From Apostichopus japonicus (taxonomy: Eukaryota; Echinodermata; Holothuroidea; Aspidochirotida; Stichopodidae): a stretch of DNA of 64,000 bases. The position numbers were made by a program, and so were the translations under genes. Positions 11,203 to 62,569 of the stretch are shown here, in pieces. Under the pieces are notes generated by a model that made no database searches, was not told where the DNA came from, and saw nothing but the letters and a program-made list of their open reading frames with translations. The stretch is taken from positions 6,341,501 through 6,405,500 of the forward strand of contig NC_092572.1 of assembly GCF_037975245.1 (NCBI RefSeq), written 5' to 3'. The first letter of the stretch is position 1. Every line of letters begins with the position of its first letter.

Positions 11203-14200
11203 GTAAACAAAATTTATTATTCATTGATACCGGTCCTTATAAAAGAAACCAAAATAAAAAAAAATATGACTTGTATATACATGTAAATAACCAGAATAGA
11301 TTAAAACTTGTGTTAGCTTCCAGCGGCATATGATATATTAACAAATTGTAAGGACAAATAATTTGAATCTCCATTAGCACCGCTTTGAATTACTATAAGC
11401 GTACTTTTGATATCGATGTTTTCTTTGCACAGATAAACACAGCTATGTCCAGAGGCCGGATACACATATACGATTGGCTAAAGTCGGTTTCCCTTCAAAA
11501 TCAACATGTTCGTTCGCTTTCCCTGAAAGTAAATACGAAGTGTCATGGACGAAAAACGGAATTTCGTTGCTCAGACACGATCCAGAGAAATCCTTAACTA
11601 TAAATAAGGATGGGCGCATGTATACTATAAGTAAACAAGATAATACTGCTTCTCTACGAATACAGGATGTAAGTTTTGATGATGCTGGGCAATATTCATG
11701 TAGAACTGTTCTCCCTGTGGACGGTAAATCGGAAGCCAGGAATTGGAAGCTTGTAGTACAAGGTATGTGATAACCTTTTGTTTCATAGTTCAACATATTC
11801 AATAGTATAAATCAACATGTTGTTAATATCAGCACATCGTTTTAAACTGTCAATTATCTTTCCCAGATGGTCCGACAATGAAATCAATCAGCTCTGTTCT
11901 GGAGAACCAAACTTTGTCAGCAGAATGTTGTGTGACATTCACAGATAGCAGAATTCAAGTGAAGTATTTGTGGTCGGTTGATACTGCACTGGCCACGACA
12001 TACAGAACCAACTTCACAGGAAGCCTCATTTGCAGTAATGTATCTTTCACGGCAACAAGGAAACATCACAACAAGTTATTGGTCTGCACAGTAGAAAACG
12101 AGTTGAATTCGACTACACAAGAGAGGATCAATGTGACTTGTGAGTATAGCGAGATTCAGATCACAACAGAGTAACTCAACATACTGATCACCGTTGTTAA
12201 TTTTGATAACTTAACGATAAAGATGTATGATGAATAAATCATTAAAACGGTCTGTGTTGTATGGGTGACTTTAATTCACAAAGTTTACTGCAGGAGTATC
12301 ACGTCAAGGCGCAATCAAATGAGTCAGTTCCACAACTATTGGCTTCTTTCTCCCAATTATATTCAAATCATGCTGCTTACATAGGCCAATATGAAGGACT
12401 ATGAATCGCTATAGTAATGATCGGTTTCTTGTGTCTTCAAAAAAGGAGTGTGATAGATTTGTGTATTTGTTTTCGACCATATTGCTTCAAAAACACAAAC
12501 CGGTATGGGTTACAAACTTACAACATATCAAACACAAACATTTTGTGTTTCCAATCTACATATTGCATTCAACATTAATCCTGAATTGCCAACATTACCA
12601 TTCACAGATCCAGCCTCTGCAGAGTGGATACCACCATATAATGCGATGACATCAGTAATTGCAGAACGTTACACTAGTCTCACAATAACATGCACTTCTG
12701 ACGGCAATCCACCTCCTCATCATATACTGCAAAGGTATGATACTAACATGACTCGGTGGGTAAATACGAGCATAATTCCGGATTTGATAAAAGAGGAGGG
12801 AACCCAGAGGACATGGACGTTGTTTTATAATGTTACAAACAGCATATCAGAGAGACTTAGATGTTTTGCCTTTAACGGTTTTACAAACCAAGAGGAGGGC
12901 AATGGATTTCTTGTTGAAACACAAGGTGAGAATTACAAAGTTTAGTGTTTTTTATTTACAAATTTTATGCTCCCAAAGTTTAGCATCCATTTTTTTTAAA
13001 TTAGATATTGTGCTTCAAATCATGTTTGTTTCAAATATGTTCTGGCATTTTTGAAGAAGAGGTTATAAGCGCGTAGTAAGTGTAAAATAATATAGTTACA
13101 TTTGTTCTAAAACTGGCTAGTACATACCAGGTGTTTGGAGTTGGTACCGTAGACATATAATAATACTGATATATTTGTGATTGTCATTCACTTTCAAATT
13201 TCAGTCCCAGCAACTGTTGCAATGTTCTCGAAACAGACGTACGACAATGGAGTCTACCAAGTAGTCATTGATTGTGTTACCTACGGACATCCCATCCCTG
13301 ATGTTTATCTCCAGAAAAAAGTATTAGACAATTGGGAAACTGTAATGGATGTTTTCCCTGCAATAGATAATGTTACCACTAAGCGACGTCAAGTTACTTG
13401 GGATTTCTACTTCAGAGTTGAAAATAGTAAAGAGGTAGATGCATACAGATGTCGCGCTAACAACACGTTTCGGCATTTTGATGATAGTAATGTTGTTATG
13501 ATTAACATCAAGTGTGAGTATTTAACTTCATTTCCAATTGTTCTTCGAAAGTTTGATAAAACATATGAAATATTTGAAAACATTTGTATCACTTAAAGTA
13601 TGACTGTAGTAATGGAAGGTATTATTACAATTACACACCATAGAACATTTAAAGCGTGGCAAAATAGTTTGTAATTGATAACGATGAAGCAAAACCTTTC
13701 CATATAAACCTATTTTTTAAATCTTGCATCTTTGATTCTTATCATTTTAATTAAAGTAAATTACCTTTCTGTTCCTTTTTGTTTCATTGACTACCTTCTT
13801 TTTACAAATTCAGTAACATTTGATGTATTTCTTGTGGAGAATCTCCAAGCCATTATCTGCGTTTTTGTCGCCTCTGTCATAATCGTTGCGTTACTAGTAG
13901 CGTTTAAATATTATCAAAGTAAGTACAAAATTACAGATAAAGGAATATATTCTTTTCATGTAATGCACAATACGAAAATGGAGAAATATGATCAAACAGG
14001 TTGGAATGGCAGTATTTAGGTTGACAAATAACAGTGTACATATAGTCGATAAGAGTGAACCCTGAAATCTTAACAACAATTGTTGATAACACAGTGTCGA
14101 AATGTTGATAGCACGTAACAATTATATGAAAAAAAAACTGCCATTGTTTGCATTATTTCAAAAAAAAAAGTAATTAATTAATTAAAAATGGTTCAGGTGC

Positions 14201-17200
14201 ATACAGCGCCGAAGTTGGTTAAGACAGCTTAACTTAACTGAGGTAACAACTATCCTACAGGCATATGATACTTGCATTTGTTTTAACTATGTCGAAGCCA
14301 TAATGACAATTTGGAACGATGCTCCTGTCATTTCATCTTTCACTCCCTCGAAGGAAATGATAGGTTATCCTTTAAGCATCCCTTGTTAACTTGGAACAAC
14401 CATTTGTTTCTGTTTACAACACAATACAAACTTTTACACACCTCAATTAAATTGTTTTTTACACCTTGTACACTGGGCATCGTAAAACATTCTGCCTACA
14501 TGCTGAGAGTTTACCCTGGTGCATACAATTTACAGACACGTTTCATTTCATTGACTAATTTATGTTAGCAAGCCGGACTATTTTAACGAATGTGAGAAAA
14601 GTGATATAAAATATACTTATTTCCTATTCTTTTTTAGAAAAGGTTTCGCGTAATTTCCTTCCTGCTGTCACAAGGTATTTGGAAAAATAATGACTTTATT
14701 GTTGTGAAGACCACCATGTTTGTGTCCAAACGTGGGAAGTCTGCAGGTTTTGACATTATCTTGGTTATTAAATGAATGTGACACTAACACAGGCAAACTC
14801 CTAGTTAAAGATCAAAACGTTTAGAGAGATAACCACTGTAGGCCTACTTCTATTTAAGTGTACTATTATTATAAAAACAATACGTTTATTATTAACCACA
14901 ATATGAAACATATTTCGCTTTCGATATGATCCATAGTTAAGGAGATATGTGACAAATAGTAAATCACTAGAAGTTTCCAACGTTAACTTTTAAATGTTTT
15001 TGTTTTTGTGTAACATTTGAAAAAAAAAATGTGGATATTTGTGGCATGGTAAATGTACCTTTAATATTACTTCACAAAACAAAAGATAACATAATGTATT
15101 TCTTCTTTCGTTCGTATATTTCATAGATATAGTCGGTTGGTAAGGAATTCTATACATTTTCCAAGTAATTTTCATCGAGCCAGCAACAACCAGGCCCCAA
15201 CTCTTCCGGATACTAGAAGTAGGTTCACAGATAATTGGGTATTTGTATAATGAGAATCATTCTTTGTGTTCAAAGGAATTTGCAATGGAACATACAGCGA
15301 CATTAAGTACACATAAAGGTGTAAAACCTTTCATGAAATGCAGAGTGACTGCAAATTTAGTGACGATATTTTACACATTAATGAAAGCAGTCAACCATTG
15401 CAGTTTAACATATTTCTATACATTAATATATGTGCAACGCTAATATTTCAGGATGTTTCTGCTTTTTTCTGTTAATTAATTCTCAGTTATGATGAAATAT
15501 GGTAACCTGACAACGATGTGGTCATATAAGTGCATTCAAACATAAACTTGTACTTCATATAGAGCATGGTGATTCAGTGTAGTATGCACCTAGCAAGAGA
15601 ACATTTGAGTTTTAGGAAAACATCTATTTCTGTAAATCAGTACCGAATGAATGGAAGTAGTTTGCACAAATTGACGTACAATCGTTGAGTTCACTATACT
15701 ATTAACATCTTGGAAGTGGGTGTTGAAAGTAGATTCACCATTTACATACTCAATCGTTAGCGTAGCTTGGTCTCCCAAACCTTCCACAAAATTTAGTTCT
15801 AAATTTAATTAACCTCCCCTTAATATTCTATTGTTTTGTCGATTGAACTTTTGTGTCTATTTATCATTTTATCTTCTCATTTTTGAGAGATTTTATAGTT
15901 CTTATTGTACATGGGCTGCTCTTACAAATACTCCAGCTATGTCCTACGAGAAATTAACGATATGCTGATACAGTAATACGCTTAGGCTTTCTACCGGGGT
16001 GTGGTAAACTTTACGTGTCCTCAATCAATGTTCTTGGATTTCAAAACGTGTTGTGAGAGCCGGTCGACATTACTCACGGCTAGTCAAGACTGTTTTGACT
16101 ACAACGAATGATTCAAGAAATGTTCTCTCTCCATTCGACGTCCAGCACTGAATAACCGAGAGTTTTTCTATCGGAATTACAAGTCGATTGAATTTAATCA
16201 GTTTCAGTGTAATATCATGTTATCTGATATGTATACGGAGGGTTGGGCTAATTTAATATCAGCTTCTGAATGCTAAAATACCTCTTTGAAAATTATTCGT
16301 GATAAGAATGCGCCTTCATAAGGTTGCAAAGTTATATATGTAGTTCCTTGACATAAATTGAAAATCCTTTCAAAGAAATATACAAATAATAAGGTTTTAA
16401 TAAAAATTCATATAACTTTGATTTAACAGGTATCCCTGGTTTCGGTAGCAATATCACAAGAGACCAGTCAGTGGACCCATATGAAGAGTAAGCATGTGTG
16501 GCAACTATTCATTGGTTTTTATCAGTAGTTTAAGCTGTATCGAAACGGACCTTTGCAAATAACATATCTTCTGAATACCATAGTATTTATTAAGCTTTAT
16601 ATGTCCCGTCAATTAATACAGATGTGCTTAAAGTGCAACATTGTAGGGTGTGGTGGAAACGTAAATTAGACATCATCTTAGGCATTTCTTATATTCAGAC
16701 GATTATTATCTTCAAACCAACAGAGATAATCAACTTGAGCAGTATCAAAATTCTAAGTTACCATGATATTGCATTACGGAATCAAAGACAGTTGAATAAC
16801 ATAAAATAAATCATTTGTGACTTTCTAATGTTTATAAAATAGCTTAGATTCTCATGAATAAAATTAATTGTTCATATTTTATGTATAAATAAATCATATA
16901 ACATGTCTTGTTTTTAATATAATAACGAATGCATGCAGACTTCCATGCAACGACGTAGATGGAAAGGAAGCACATGCATTGGACTTCTACCTGCCCGGAG
17001 ATGTTGCTAGTTATGCCGCCGTTCAAAAGAATAGGTAACTTGCTCTGGAATTATATTTAAATGTAAAGGTACTGTTGGTCAAGCTAACAAAGTATACTAT
17101 AACAATGTTTCATCACTAGTCCATGTTTAATCATTTTGTATATCTTCGTTCGTTTTTTTAGTCATTTATTTTATTTATCTTTTTTCTCTTCAAAGTTGCA

Positions 17201-17298
17201 CGACTTTATCAGCTGGCCACGACAAAAGCAAGCAAGAAGAAGAAGATGATGATGATTATATTGGAATTTCACTAGAACTACAAATCACACAGATATAA
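11124..17298 (+). CDS. Four-Ig-domain type I membrane receptor with tyrosine tail (9 exons)
   Basis: Predicted exons: 11124-11202, 11433-11762, 11867-12139, 12608-12925, 13205-13513, 13814-13918, 16430-16487, 16939-17034 and 17196-17298. All have GT/AG introns, phases chain without conflict, and the total is 1671 nt (556 residues plus stop). Order: signal peptide, Ig1 (V-like), Ig2, Ig3, Ig4, one membrane helix, about 90-residue cytoplasmic tail. Each extracellular exon is phase 1-1, the usual layout of shuffled Ig exons. The tail has YEEL, YAAV and YIGI, tyrosine signals resembling but not exactly matching ITIM/ITAM consensus, and an acidic run before the last. Likely a cell-surface adhesion or immune-type receptor; ligand unknown. 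It is followed 6.6 kb downstream by a second Ig receptor gene on the same strand. Confidence 0.85.
11433..11762 (+). CDS. Ig receptor 1 exon 2: V-like Ig domain 1
   Basis: Acceptor TTCTTTGCACAG, donor GTATGTG, phase 1-1, 110 codons. Ig signature: first Cys in STCSFAF, Trp in YEVSWTKNG, and DDAGQYSC at strand F. It ends with KLVVQG, a normal domain-border sequence. Confidence 0.9.
11867..12139 (+). CDS. Ig receptor 1 exon 3: Ig-like domain 2
   Basis: Phase 1-1, donor GTGAGT. First Cys in LSAECCVTF, Trp in KYLWSVD, second Cys in LLVCTVEN. Several N-x-S/T sites are present (NFT, NVS, NST). A shorter C2/I-type fold is likely. Confidence 0.85.
12608..12925 (+). CDS. Ig receptor 1 exon 4: Ig-like domain 3
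   Basis: Acceptor CCATTCACAG, donor GTGAGA, phase 1-1. First Cys in SLTITCTSDGNPPP, second in RLRCFAFNG. The usual strand-C tryptophan is not clearly present. Predicted glycosylation sites NMT, NTS and NVT. Confidence 0.85.
13205..13513 (+). CDS. Ig receptor 1 exon 5: Ig-like domain 4
   Basis: Acceptor CAAATTTCAG, donor GTGAGT, phase 1-1. First Cys in VVIDCVTYGHPIP and second in DAYRCRANNTF. It resembles domain 3 in its G-x-P-x-P turn after the first Cys, so domains 3 and 4 may be duplicates. Confidence 0.87.
13814..13918 (+). CDS. Ig receptor 1 exon 6: transmembrane segment
   Basis: Acceptor CAAATTCAG, donor GTAAGT, phase 1-1. It encodes a 20-plus-residue hydrophobic helix (AIICVFVASVIIVALLVAF) followed by a KYYQS juxtamembrane start. 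Confidence 0.88.
13919..16429. other. Intron of Ig receptor 1, nothing else seen
   Basis: A 2.5-kb AT-rich intron between the membrane and tail exons. No additional phase-compatible exon or mobile element was recognised. Short open frames lack domain or splice support. Confidence 0.4.
16430..16487 (+). CDS. Ig receptor 1 exon 7: cytoplasmic tail, DPYEE
   Basis: Acceptor TTTAACAG, donor GTAAGC, phase 1 in and phase 2 out (58 nt). It encodes a polar segment ending SVDPYEE; the next exon supplies Leu, making YEEL across the junction. Confidence 0.75.
16939..17034 (+). CDS. Ig receptor 1 exon 8: cytoplasmic tail, SYAAV
   Basis: Acceptor ATGCATGCAG, donor GTAACT, phase 2-2, 96 nt. It encodes a tail segment containing DFYLPGDVASYAAVQKN, with two tyrosines in YxxG and YxxV settings. 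Confidence 0.75.
17196..17298 (+). CDS. Ig receptor 1 exon 9: terminal tail exon
   Basis: Acceptor TTTTCTCTTCAAAG, phase 2 in, open for 34 codons to TAA at 17296-17298. It encodes an acidic run and DDYIGISLEL. Its frame closes the gene exactly. No AATAAA was seen close downstream. Confidence 0.75.
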
Positions 17299-17829
17299 AT
17301 TAACCTTTCTTTGATATCAGAAAAAAAAATATTGCCTATTTGCTTTGCCGGCTCTTATAGAACTTATGAAGTGTTTGAAGTTTTCTTAAAATTTCTGCTG
17401 TATATAGTGTGGATACGACGGTTGAATCAAAGTATACCATAATTGCTGCTTATTTCACAAATATAATGCGGGTCTCCTAGTTTGTAGTAGTGGGCCGTAT
17501 GATTGGGGGACAAAACACCACTTTCTATTTTTTGATATATTTCTTTAAAATTTTAAATTTGGGCCAAGAGGGCAATTCATGGAGTTGCTGGTATTAACCC
17601 CTCCCCCCCCCTATGACGGAAGTGATTGTTGAGTTACTTATGAATGCATCTGTTTGTTAGTTTTTTAATAGGCTGGAATCCAGCGTTTTACGTTTACTTA
17701 AGGTTTAGTATAGGGATTTTTTAATAATTAAGACCTATTAAAAAGAAGTATAGGTACATCCCAAAGCAGATGGAAACAATAATTCCTTTCGTCAGCATTC
17801 ATGAGTTTACAGAATCAGTCAACTACCCC

Positions 17830-18440
17830 ACCAACTTTGAAATTTATTCGAATACGGTTTAGGAGAACTTTTTTTGCACAGTTAGGCCAATGTTAAATTT
17901 GATCTACATTGCCGTTTTCACCTCGACCCTAAACAACCACATAAGTACTATTTTAATATTTTTATTCTCTACATACTTTGTGGTTTAATGATTTTGTTTC
18001 CAACATAATGACAAGTAGGTAATGGCTTAACACAGGTTATTTGACCTCTGACCTTTGACATATAATGTCACCAATCACACAGGTATGAGGTTTATGGTCA
18101 GCCACATACTCGCCAAGTTTCAAAGTGATCGGACGAACGGCTTAAGAGGAGTTTGCTACTTACTTTCAAAATTTAGGCCTCGATTGACCTGTTAACCCGA
18201 CCCTAAACACCTAAATCTGTCCTATTTTCACTCGTCTCATCATTCTCTACATATTGTGTGATTCATTGTCATATTGTCATATTAACATCGAGAAAATGAC
18301 TAAAAACCATATACGTGTTTACATGTACAGGCGCCTACCCACCAAGTTTGAACTTTTGAACTTGATTAGAATTAAAGTCTAGGAGGAGTTCTCGACACAT
18401 TTTCTTGCTCACAGGGACACAAACACGCGCCGACACATCC
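17830..18440. repeat. Dispersed repeat with three related internal units
   Basis: Three successive units begin with CCA(A/C)(C/G)TTTGAA-like text followed by an AGGAGAACTT / AGAGGAGTTT / AGGAGGAGTT motif (near 17865, 18145 and 18382). The first two share a CCCTAAACA segment and an ATTCTCTACATA segment. The last ends in an ACA-rich tail with GGGACACAAACACG. It looks like an old interspersed repeat built from tandem monomers. Family not identified. Confidence 0.55.
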
Positions 18441-19185
18441 GTCCTCACGTTTCTGAGGTGAGGTTGAGTACAGTATCTCATCTGCCTATAAATAAATGAA
18501 GGGAGATGATATACTAAAAGAAATTAGTTGCGCGCTTGTGGGTGTATGTGTAAATGTGCGTGAGTCATCTTAGAAGTCTTAGAAGAACTTAGAAGTCTTT
18601 ATGCCGATCGAAGACACATTTGTGCGTGTAAACCTTGACATATTATGTGAAATAAAAGTTCTGTTCACAACATGACTACAAGAAAAAGATCAATATAACA
18701 AATTTTGTGCATGGCGCGCCTGCCAAAGTTATGAAAAAGTCAACCATAACCATGTAGGAAATAAAACTCACAAGTGCTATTTCGTATTCATTCTCGTTGA
18801 ATGCACAGGTGGTATACGGAGGTAAACACATTTACTTGTCTCCATATGATGGAAAAAAGTGTTTTTACCATTAGGTGTCATGAAATTAGCGTACAATGTC
18901 AAAAGCGACGTGATAGTTGGAAGACATATCTCAAACATGACTAGATTAAACAAAAGGTCTGTCGGTATGCCTGTTAGAGTTCGAACTTGACGTGCTATGT
19001 ATAGAATATGCATTTGTAATTTTTGATATATGTGAAAGGTAAGAGTAGAAAATACATCAATCAAAAACTTTCTTGGGGGGTAAAATGCGTATACCAAAAA
19101 GACAAATAGATGAAAGCCATTTAGTGCATACAGTGCGGAGTACCGATCGTGAGGTTAATGGAGTTCGGCAAACTTTGAAGCTGAA

Positions 19186-19189
<4 letters not shown>

Positions 19190-19248
<59 letters not shown>
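19190..19248. repeat. (TA)n microsatellite
   Basis: Uninterrupted TA dinucleotide array of about 58 bp in the intergenic region. Confidence 0.97.
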
Positions 19249-19251
<3 letters not shown>

Positions 19252-21617
19252 GGCACAAAACGAAAAACTTAATGGCTCTGATCTATGTTGATACCATACA
19301 TTGTGAAATCCTCTTATAAAGTGTGGAAACCTTGCAAAATAGACTTTCACTAGATGAATGGACTGCTAACTTTACATTTGAATGAATTGGTTGATTCCAC
19401 TGTTCGCCTAAGGTCAGCAGAGGGGTAGAAATGTGGTAAATAATGCAATGATGTACTGGAAATAACATGAACTTTCTGAAATCTTCACAGAATTGTGTCA
19501 GTGTTTGTGTGTTTTTTAAGGTTTCTGTCTTTTGTTATCATCCTTCTTGTCAACATGTTTATCATCAAAGTAACTGCTTTGAAGGTTCCTCTTCGGGATT
19601 CTTTGGTGATATGTCGTAAACACTAAACGTTCACTCAAACAGCCATTTTATCAAATGAATGAACAATTTATAATAGAACAAACGAAAAAAAACCCAAACC
19701 AAAGGCTGTTGCAAAATAGTTTCCCTAACACTGACAACAACGACCCACTGGATATCAAATATATATTTTAATATAGTTACTAGTGTAATAACTAATGTTA
19801 CACGGGAGTCTTGTCTAATTTGCGAAATCTATTATATCAAATATATACTTTGAACATTGTACCTGCAGCTTTTTTTTTATCACAACTGGACTTTGGACGG
19901 TTCAAGGTAAGAATTGTATAGTGCTCATACAGCGTCGGATTTTTCTGTTTGTTAGTTTCGTTATTGAGATTACGACTTGCAACGTGTCACTTTGTTTTGG
20001 AGGGAAAATGCTATTTAGCAATATTGTGACCATTGCTCACCTTGTTTGGGTTATTTAAATATGATTTATGGGAAGATCTATTCTGCTAAATGTATAGAAG
20101 GATGTCCAAAAGGTAAGGCTCATTTAAAACACAAATTCAATTTACAACAACAATTCATAATTAAATTTTTTGCTACAAAACAGAATCCATGCGGGAACAC
20201 CCAATTAAGGTCGTCGGTGTCAGTACTAGAGAATACTTTTCATTTTTAAAGTCAAACTATAGAATTGATTTATTATAGTTATTTTTGAAGTCTCTACTGT
20301 GTAAATTTAACTTTGATTAATGTTTATTCACAAGCAGCAAATAAAAAGAGGAAGACAGAAAGCGGATGATGTTTAAACGTGTTTTAATGTTTGATGCTCA
20401 TACGATAAAACTACCATATGGAAACGTTCCTGTAATAAAAAAAACCATCGCACAACTGCTTATCCAGTTTTAGGCGATACCATTATTTTGCGGTGAATTA
20501 TGTTTTCACAGCTTTAGGATTTGTTTGCAGTATTACCTGCCACGTATATCACGCGTACGCCGTATGTCATGTCTAGGCAATCATTTCCTAGTATTGGTAG
20601 GGATGTAGGGGGGGCGGGGGTTGGGGGGTTGGGAGTGTGAAGGTGCATGTGCCCAGGTGTCCTACCACCAGGAACTTAACAGTTTGCAACTTTCCTTTTC
20701 TTTTCTATGTAAATACATATAGTGAGGTAAAAACATGTTGCTGGTGCCCTATATGTATGTGTCCCCTCACTAGAAAAACCTGGCTGTGTCAGTGATGTTG
20801 GTAGTAGAAGCTAGTAAAGCTACATCATATACATTGACAATTTAGTTGATAGATCGAATGAATGCTTGATCTGGAGCGTAACCGGACGACTCGCTTGGGA
20901 CAGTGATCCCCTCGGACATTTCCCATCAGGATATTCCCCCGGATACTTGAGTTTTATTGGGAGTGGGGTAAGGCGTATTGGGGTAGTACGATTACAACGA
21001 TATTTTGAAACGGTTATTTTCATTCGTCAGCAAAATGACGGTGGTTGATTTCAACCAATTATCGTAGGCTTTATATATATATAATCGGAGAATTATATTC
21101 AGGCGTGACCATAGGTTGAAATAGGTCAATCGGTTGTACCATTCAAAAGTTATAATTTTTTGTTTGGACGATGTAGTGATGTTTTAAGTCAATTTCCATT
21201 AACAAAAAGGAAAAATTTCTTTTTTAAACTAAAAATGACGGTACTGTTTTAAGGAGTGATGTTGTAAAGTATATAAAATAAGTTTTTCAACAAATGTAAA
21301 CTGCTCATATCGACTGAAATAATCGTAATGGTCATATAGCTCGTTTGCTAGTATTTTTGAAGTGATTCAAATCGTTTTATATTAAAGAAAATTACACATT
21401 TAAGGACGCAGTATAATTGTACCACTCGAAACGTTTCCATATGCTACGACAGTGCGTTGTATAGGCGCTACCATCGGACACAAAGAGGAGCCGGCGTATA
21501 CGCAATTCTGTCACCTCGAAATCAGAAGATAATGTCCACAATGCGGTTTTCAGGTTGCAACGTCTCTCAACATTTTCCCGCCTTAAGAACAAAAACTGAG
21601 CCATAGCCAAATATAGC

Positions 21618-21692
21618 GCAGCCTACCTTAGCGCTGCACATGTTTACTCTTTGTTTATAAGAATAAACATGTGCAGCGCTAAGGTAGGCTGC
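21618..21692. repeat. Perfect inverted repeat, 29-bp arms, 17-nt loop
   Basis: Left arm 21618-21646 and right arm 21664-21692 are exact reverse complements, separated by 17 nt (21647-21663). A transcript would fold as a 29-bp perfect stem with a short loop. Each arm contains a GCAGCCTACCTTAGCGCTGC-type core. It could be an inverted micro-duplication, a fold-back element end or a small hairpin RNA locus. Confidence 0.95.
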
Positions 21693-23909
21693 CAAGTGAC
21701 ACGTGTAAAAAGGCACTGCTGGAGTAGCAGGGTTGGTAACATTAGCTGGGTAAATTCACGGTTGTAAACCAGCAGCACGGCACATCATTTCGCAGGTCTT
21801 CAGTACTGGCCATAATATCTCCGTTGCGAAGCTACTATAGGGAAATTATAATAATTCTACGGGATTTCTAAGAAGAATAAAGACAGAATAACTCGTTAAC
21901 TTTACGTATGTGTTAATGCTTCGTTCCTGTACTCGGTAATGTAGCACAGATATCATAATAGACATGTGTTGCTCTTGCGGTGTTTCAACGTCATTATTCC
22001 CGGTTTAAGGAAAACGACAGGCTAGTTACTAGTATTTGGACACTTCCTAGGCCCATCCAATTATTTTCGGACCGAGTTACCGAGGTGGATTTCAGGCGGT
22101 TACAATGGTGATGGCAATGTGTATGGCTATTTTGCGGTGTTATGTTGTGAGGTGTGTGTATGTGTGTGTGTGTGTGGATGTGACACTTGCTTGTTAAAAC
22201 AGTTACTCAAACATTTCATCGTGGATTAATTTCATACTTTTTGCGTGGATCCGTCTTATAAAGTAAACTCATTCAAGTACAAGAGCATGTTTGTAAGGTC
22301 AGAGGTCATTTGACGTCAAAAGAGGTAAACGTCTGAAAAACTTGTAAGCATGATAACTCTATTTCAGTTCACTTTCGTTTGTGAAGGGGCCAAATATGAA
22401 GTATATCTCAAGTGATCTTCAATTTTACAATACATAAAGTCATTCAGTGAATGCAATCTGTTTTTAGAGAGTTGATACTAATGTGTCCGATGATTTAAAC
22501 ACACTGAAGTGACCCTTATTATATCGTTTTCACCCTCTGAGTTTCAAGGAGTCAATAGGTTATTCCAAATGGTGTTTAAATAGGCTATATTCCCAGTGCA
22601 CAAACAATGTCATGCAACTCTGATTCATTAAGGAAAATTATTAAATGGGCAGTTTGTGGCAGATATGATTTGCTGGCACAAACGAAAGAAAAGTTACATT
22701 TGCCCATGCATCTATCTCTCTATATGTCACATAGAAATTTTTCAGGATATTTGTTGAAATGTAATTTTGCAAAAACATATTGGAATTAAAAATATATTGA
22801 GTAAAAACCTTAACAATGAGTTAATTGGTTGATGCACACAAGGAAGTGCAACAAACAGTCGGATATCTATGATCTTTCCTGGTTCTCACTAGATTCTTGG
22901 ACAAATTTAACTAACTTGCTCTAAGATAGTCAGATGTTTATGTGACATTTTTTAGCAAATAGTATGGCAAGGAATCGCAAAGTTAAGCGACTTTTTATAT
23001 ATTTTTTTTTTAAAAGATGTGTGAGATAAATTTTTCATATATTATCTGTCTCCTTTTTGTCGAGGAAAAGAGTGATGTGAAGCTTTGATATCGCGTTTCT
23101 AATCAGGAGCAGCACAGTGAATGTGACTTATACCGTGGTCAGTTCACGAGAGACCACCAATAACCGTTTTTTTTTTTAAATTTATGACGATAGCAAGGTC
23201 CTGGTGCGGTGCCACTTATGACATTGTACAACAGTTTTGCTTTGAACTAATTTGGTAGAATAATGACTATTGATTGTATCATGGAGATTCAATTAGTAAT
23301 TACTCCATATGGTTAAGACTCACATTTGGCTCCTTACTGGAATGGAACATTTTTAAACACAACGATCGACATATTATCATAGCGTTTGTTCATATCAATA
23401 ACGGGTCAGTCTAATATGTAGACTTAAAACAAGGATACAAACAAACCTAGGTAACAGCTGCATATATCAAGAATAAATTTGCAATTATAACCCAGAAAAT
23501 GCTCATTGATTTAAGACGATCCTCTATATAGACTTTGGAGGTAATCAATAGAACAATCATTCTTGTACTGGTTTAGCAACCCAAGTATGTAATAACTAAA
23601 GGTAATTTCCCATCTCAAGTTTGCACAGTTTGTTTAGGCAGTGTATCTCTGCGATATCAGTCTTTATCCAACAACCCTATTGTTGCATTCCCTTCCAATA
23701 TCATACGTAGCCTGTGTATTAAGCAATTATCTTGAGAAGAACATTCCGAGAATCCCGTCTGCTGAAGAATATTTAGAACTTATTCTAATCTTTATGTACA
23801 ATCATGTCATTATTTACTGTGCTTTCTTTAGATTTATATTGGAGTCTTTCATATATCTGTACTCTGACGTCCAGGTGCAATACAGACACTGAGGTGACAG
23901 ATAGACAGA

Positions 23910-62493
<38,584 letters not shown>

Positions 62494-62569
62494 TGGCGAA
62501 AGACCTCTCTTGATACTGTTGGAATTATCTCGAGAATACGTTTCATCGGCGTTTTAAAGAAATTCCATA

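Larger units (their letters stand above)
17299..23909. other. Intergenic interval between the two Ig receptor genes
   Basis: No coding exon is supported. It contains the three-unit repeat at 17830-18440, the TA array at 19190-19248, a perfect hairpin at 21618-21692 and a GT-rich tract near 22147-22175 (other entries). The rest is unremarkable AT-rich sequence. Confidence 0.5.

Noticed and set aside
20046-20110. Possible small exon reading CIEGCPKG before GTAAGG
   Set aside because: No convincing acceptor, no partner exons nearby and no domain; chance open frame is likelier.
22296-22308. AGGTCAGAGGTCA, a DR1 nuclear-receptor-type site
   Set aside because: A single short match in intergenic AT-rich DNA; expected by chance often enough that it is not listed as a site.
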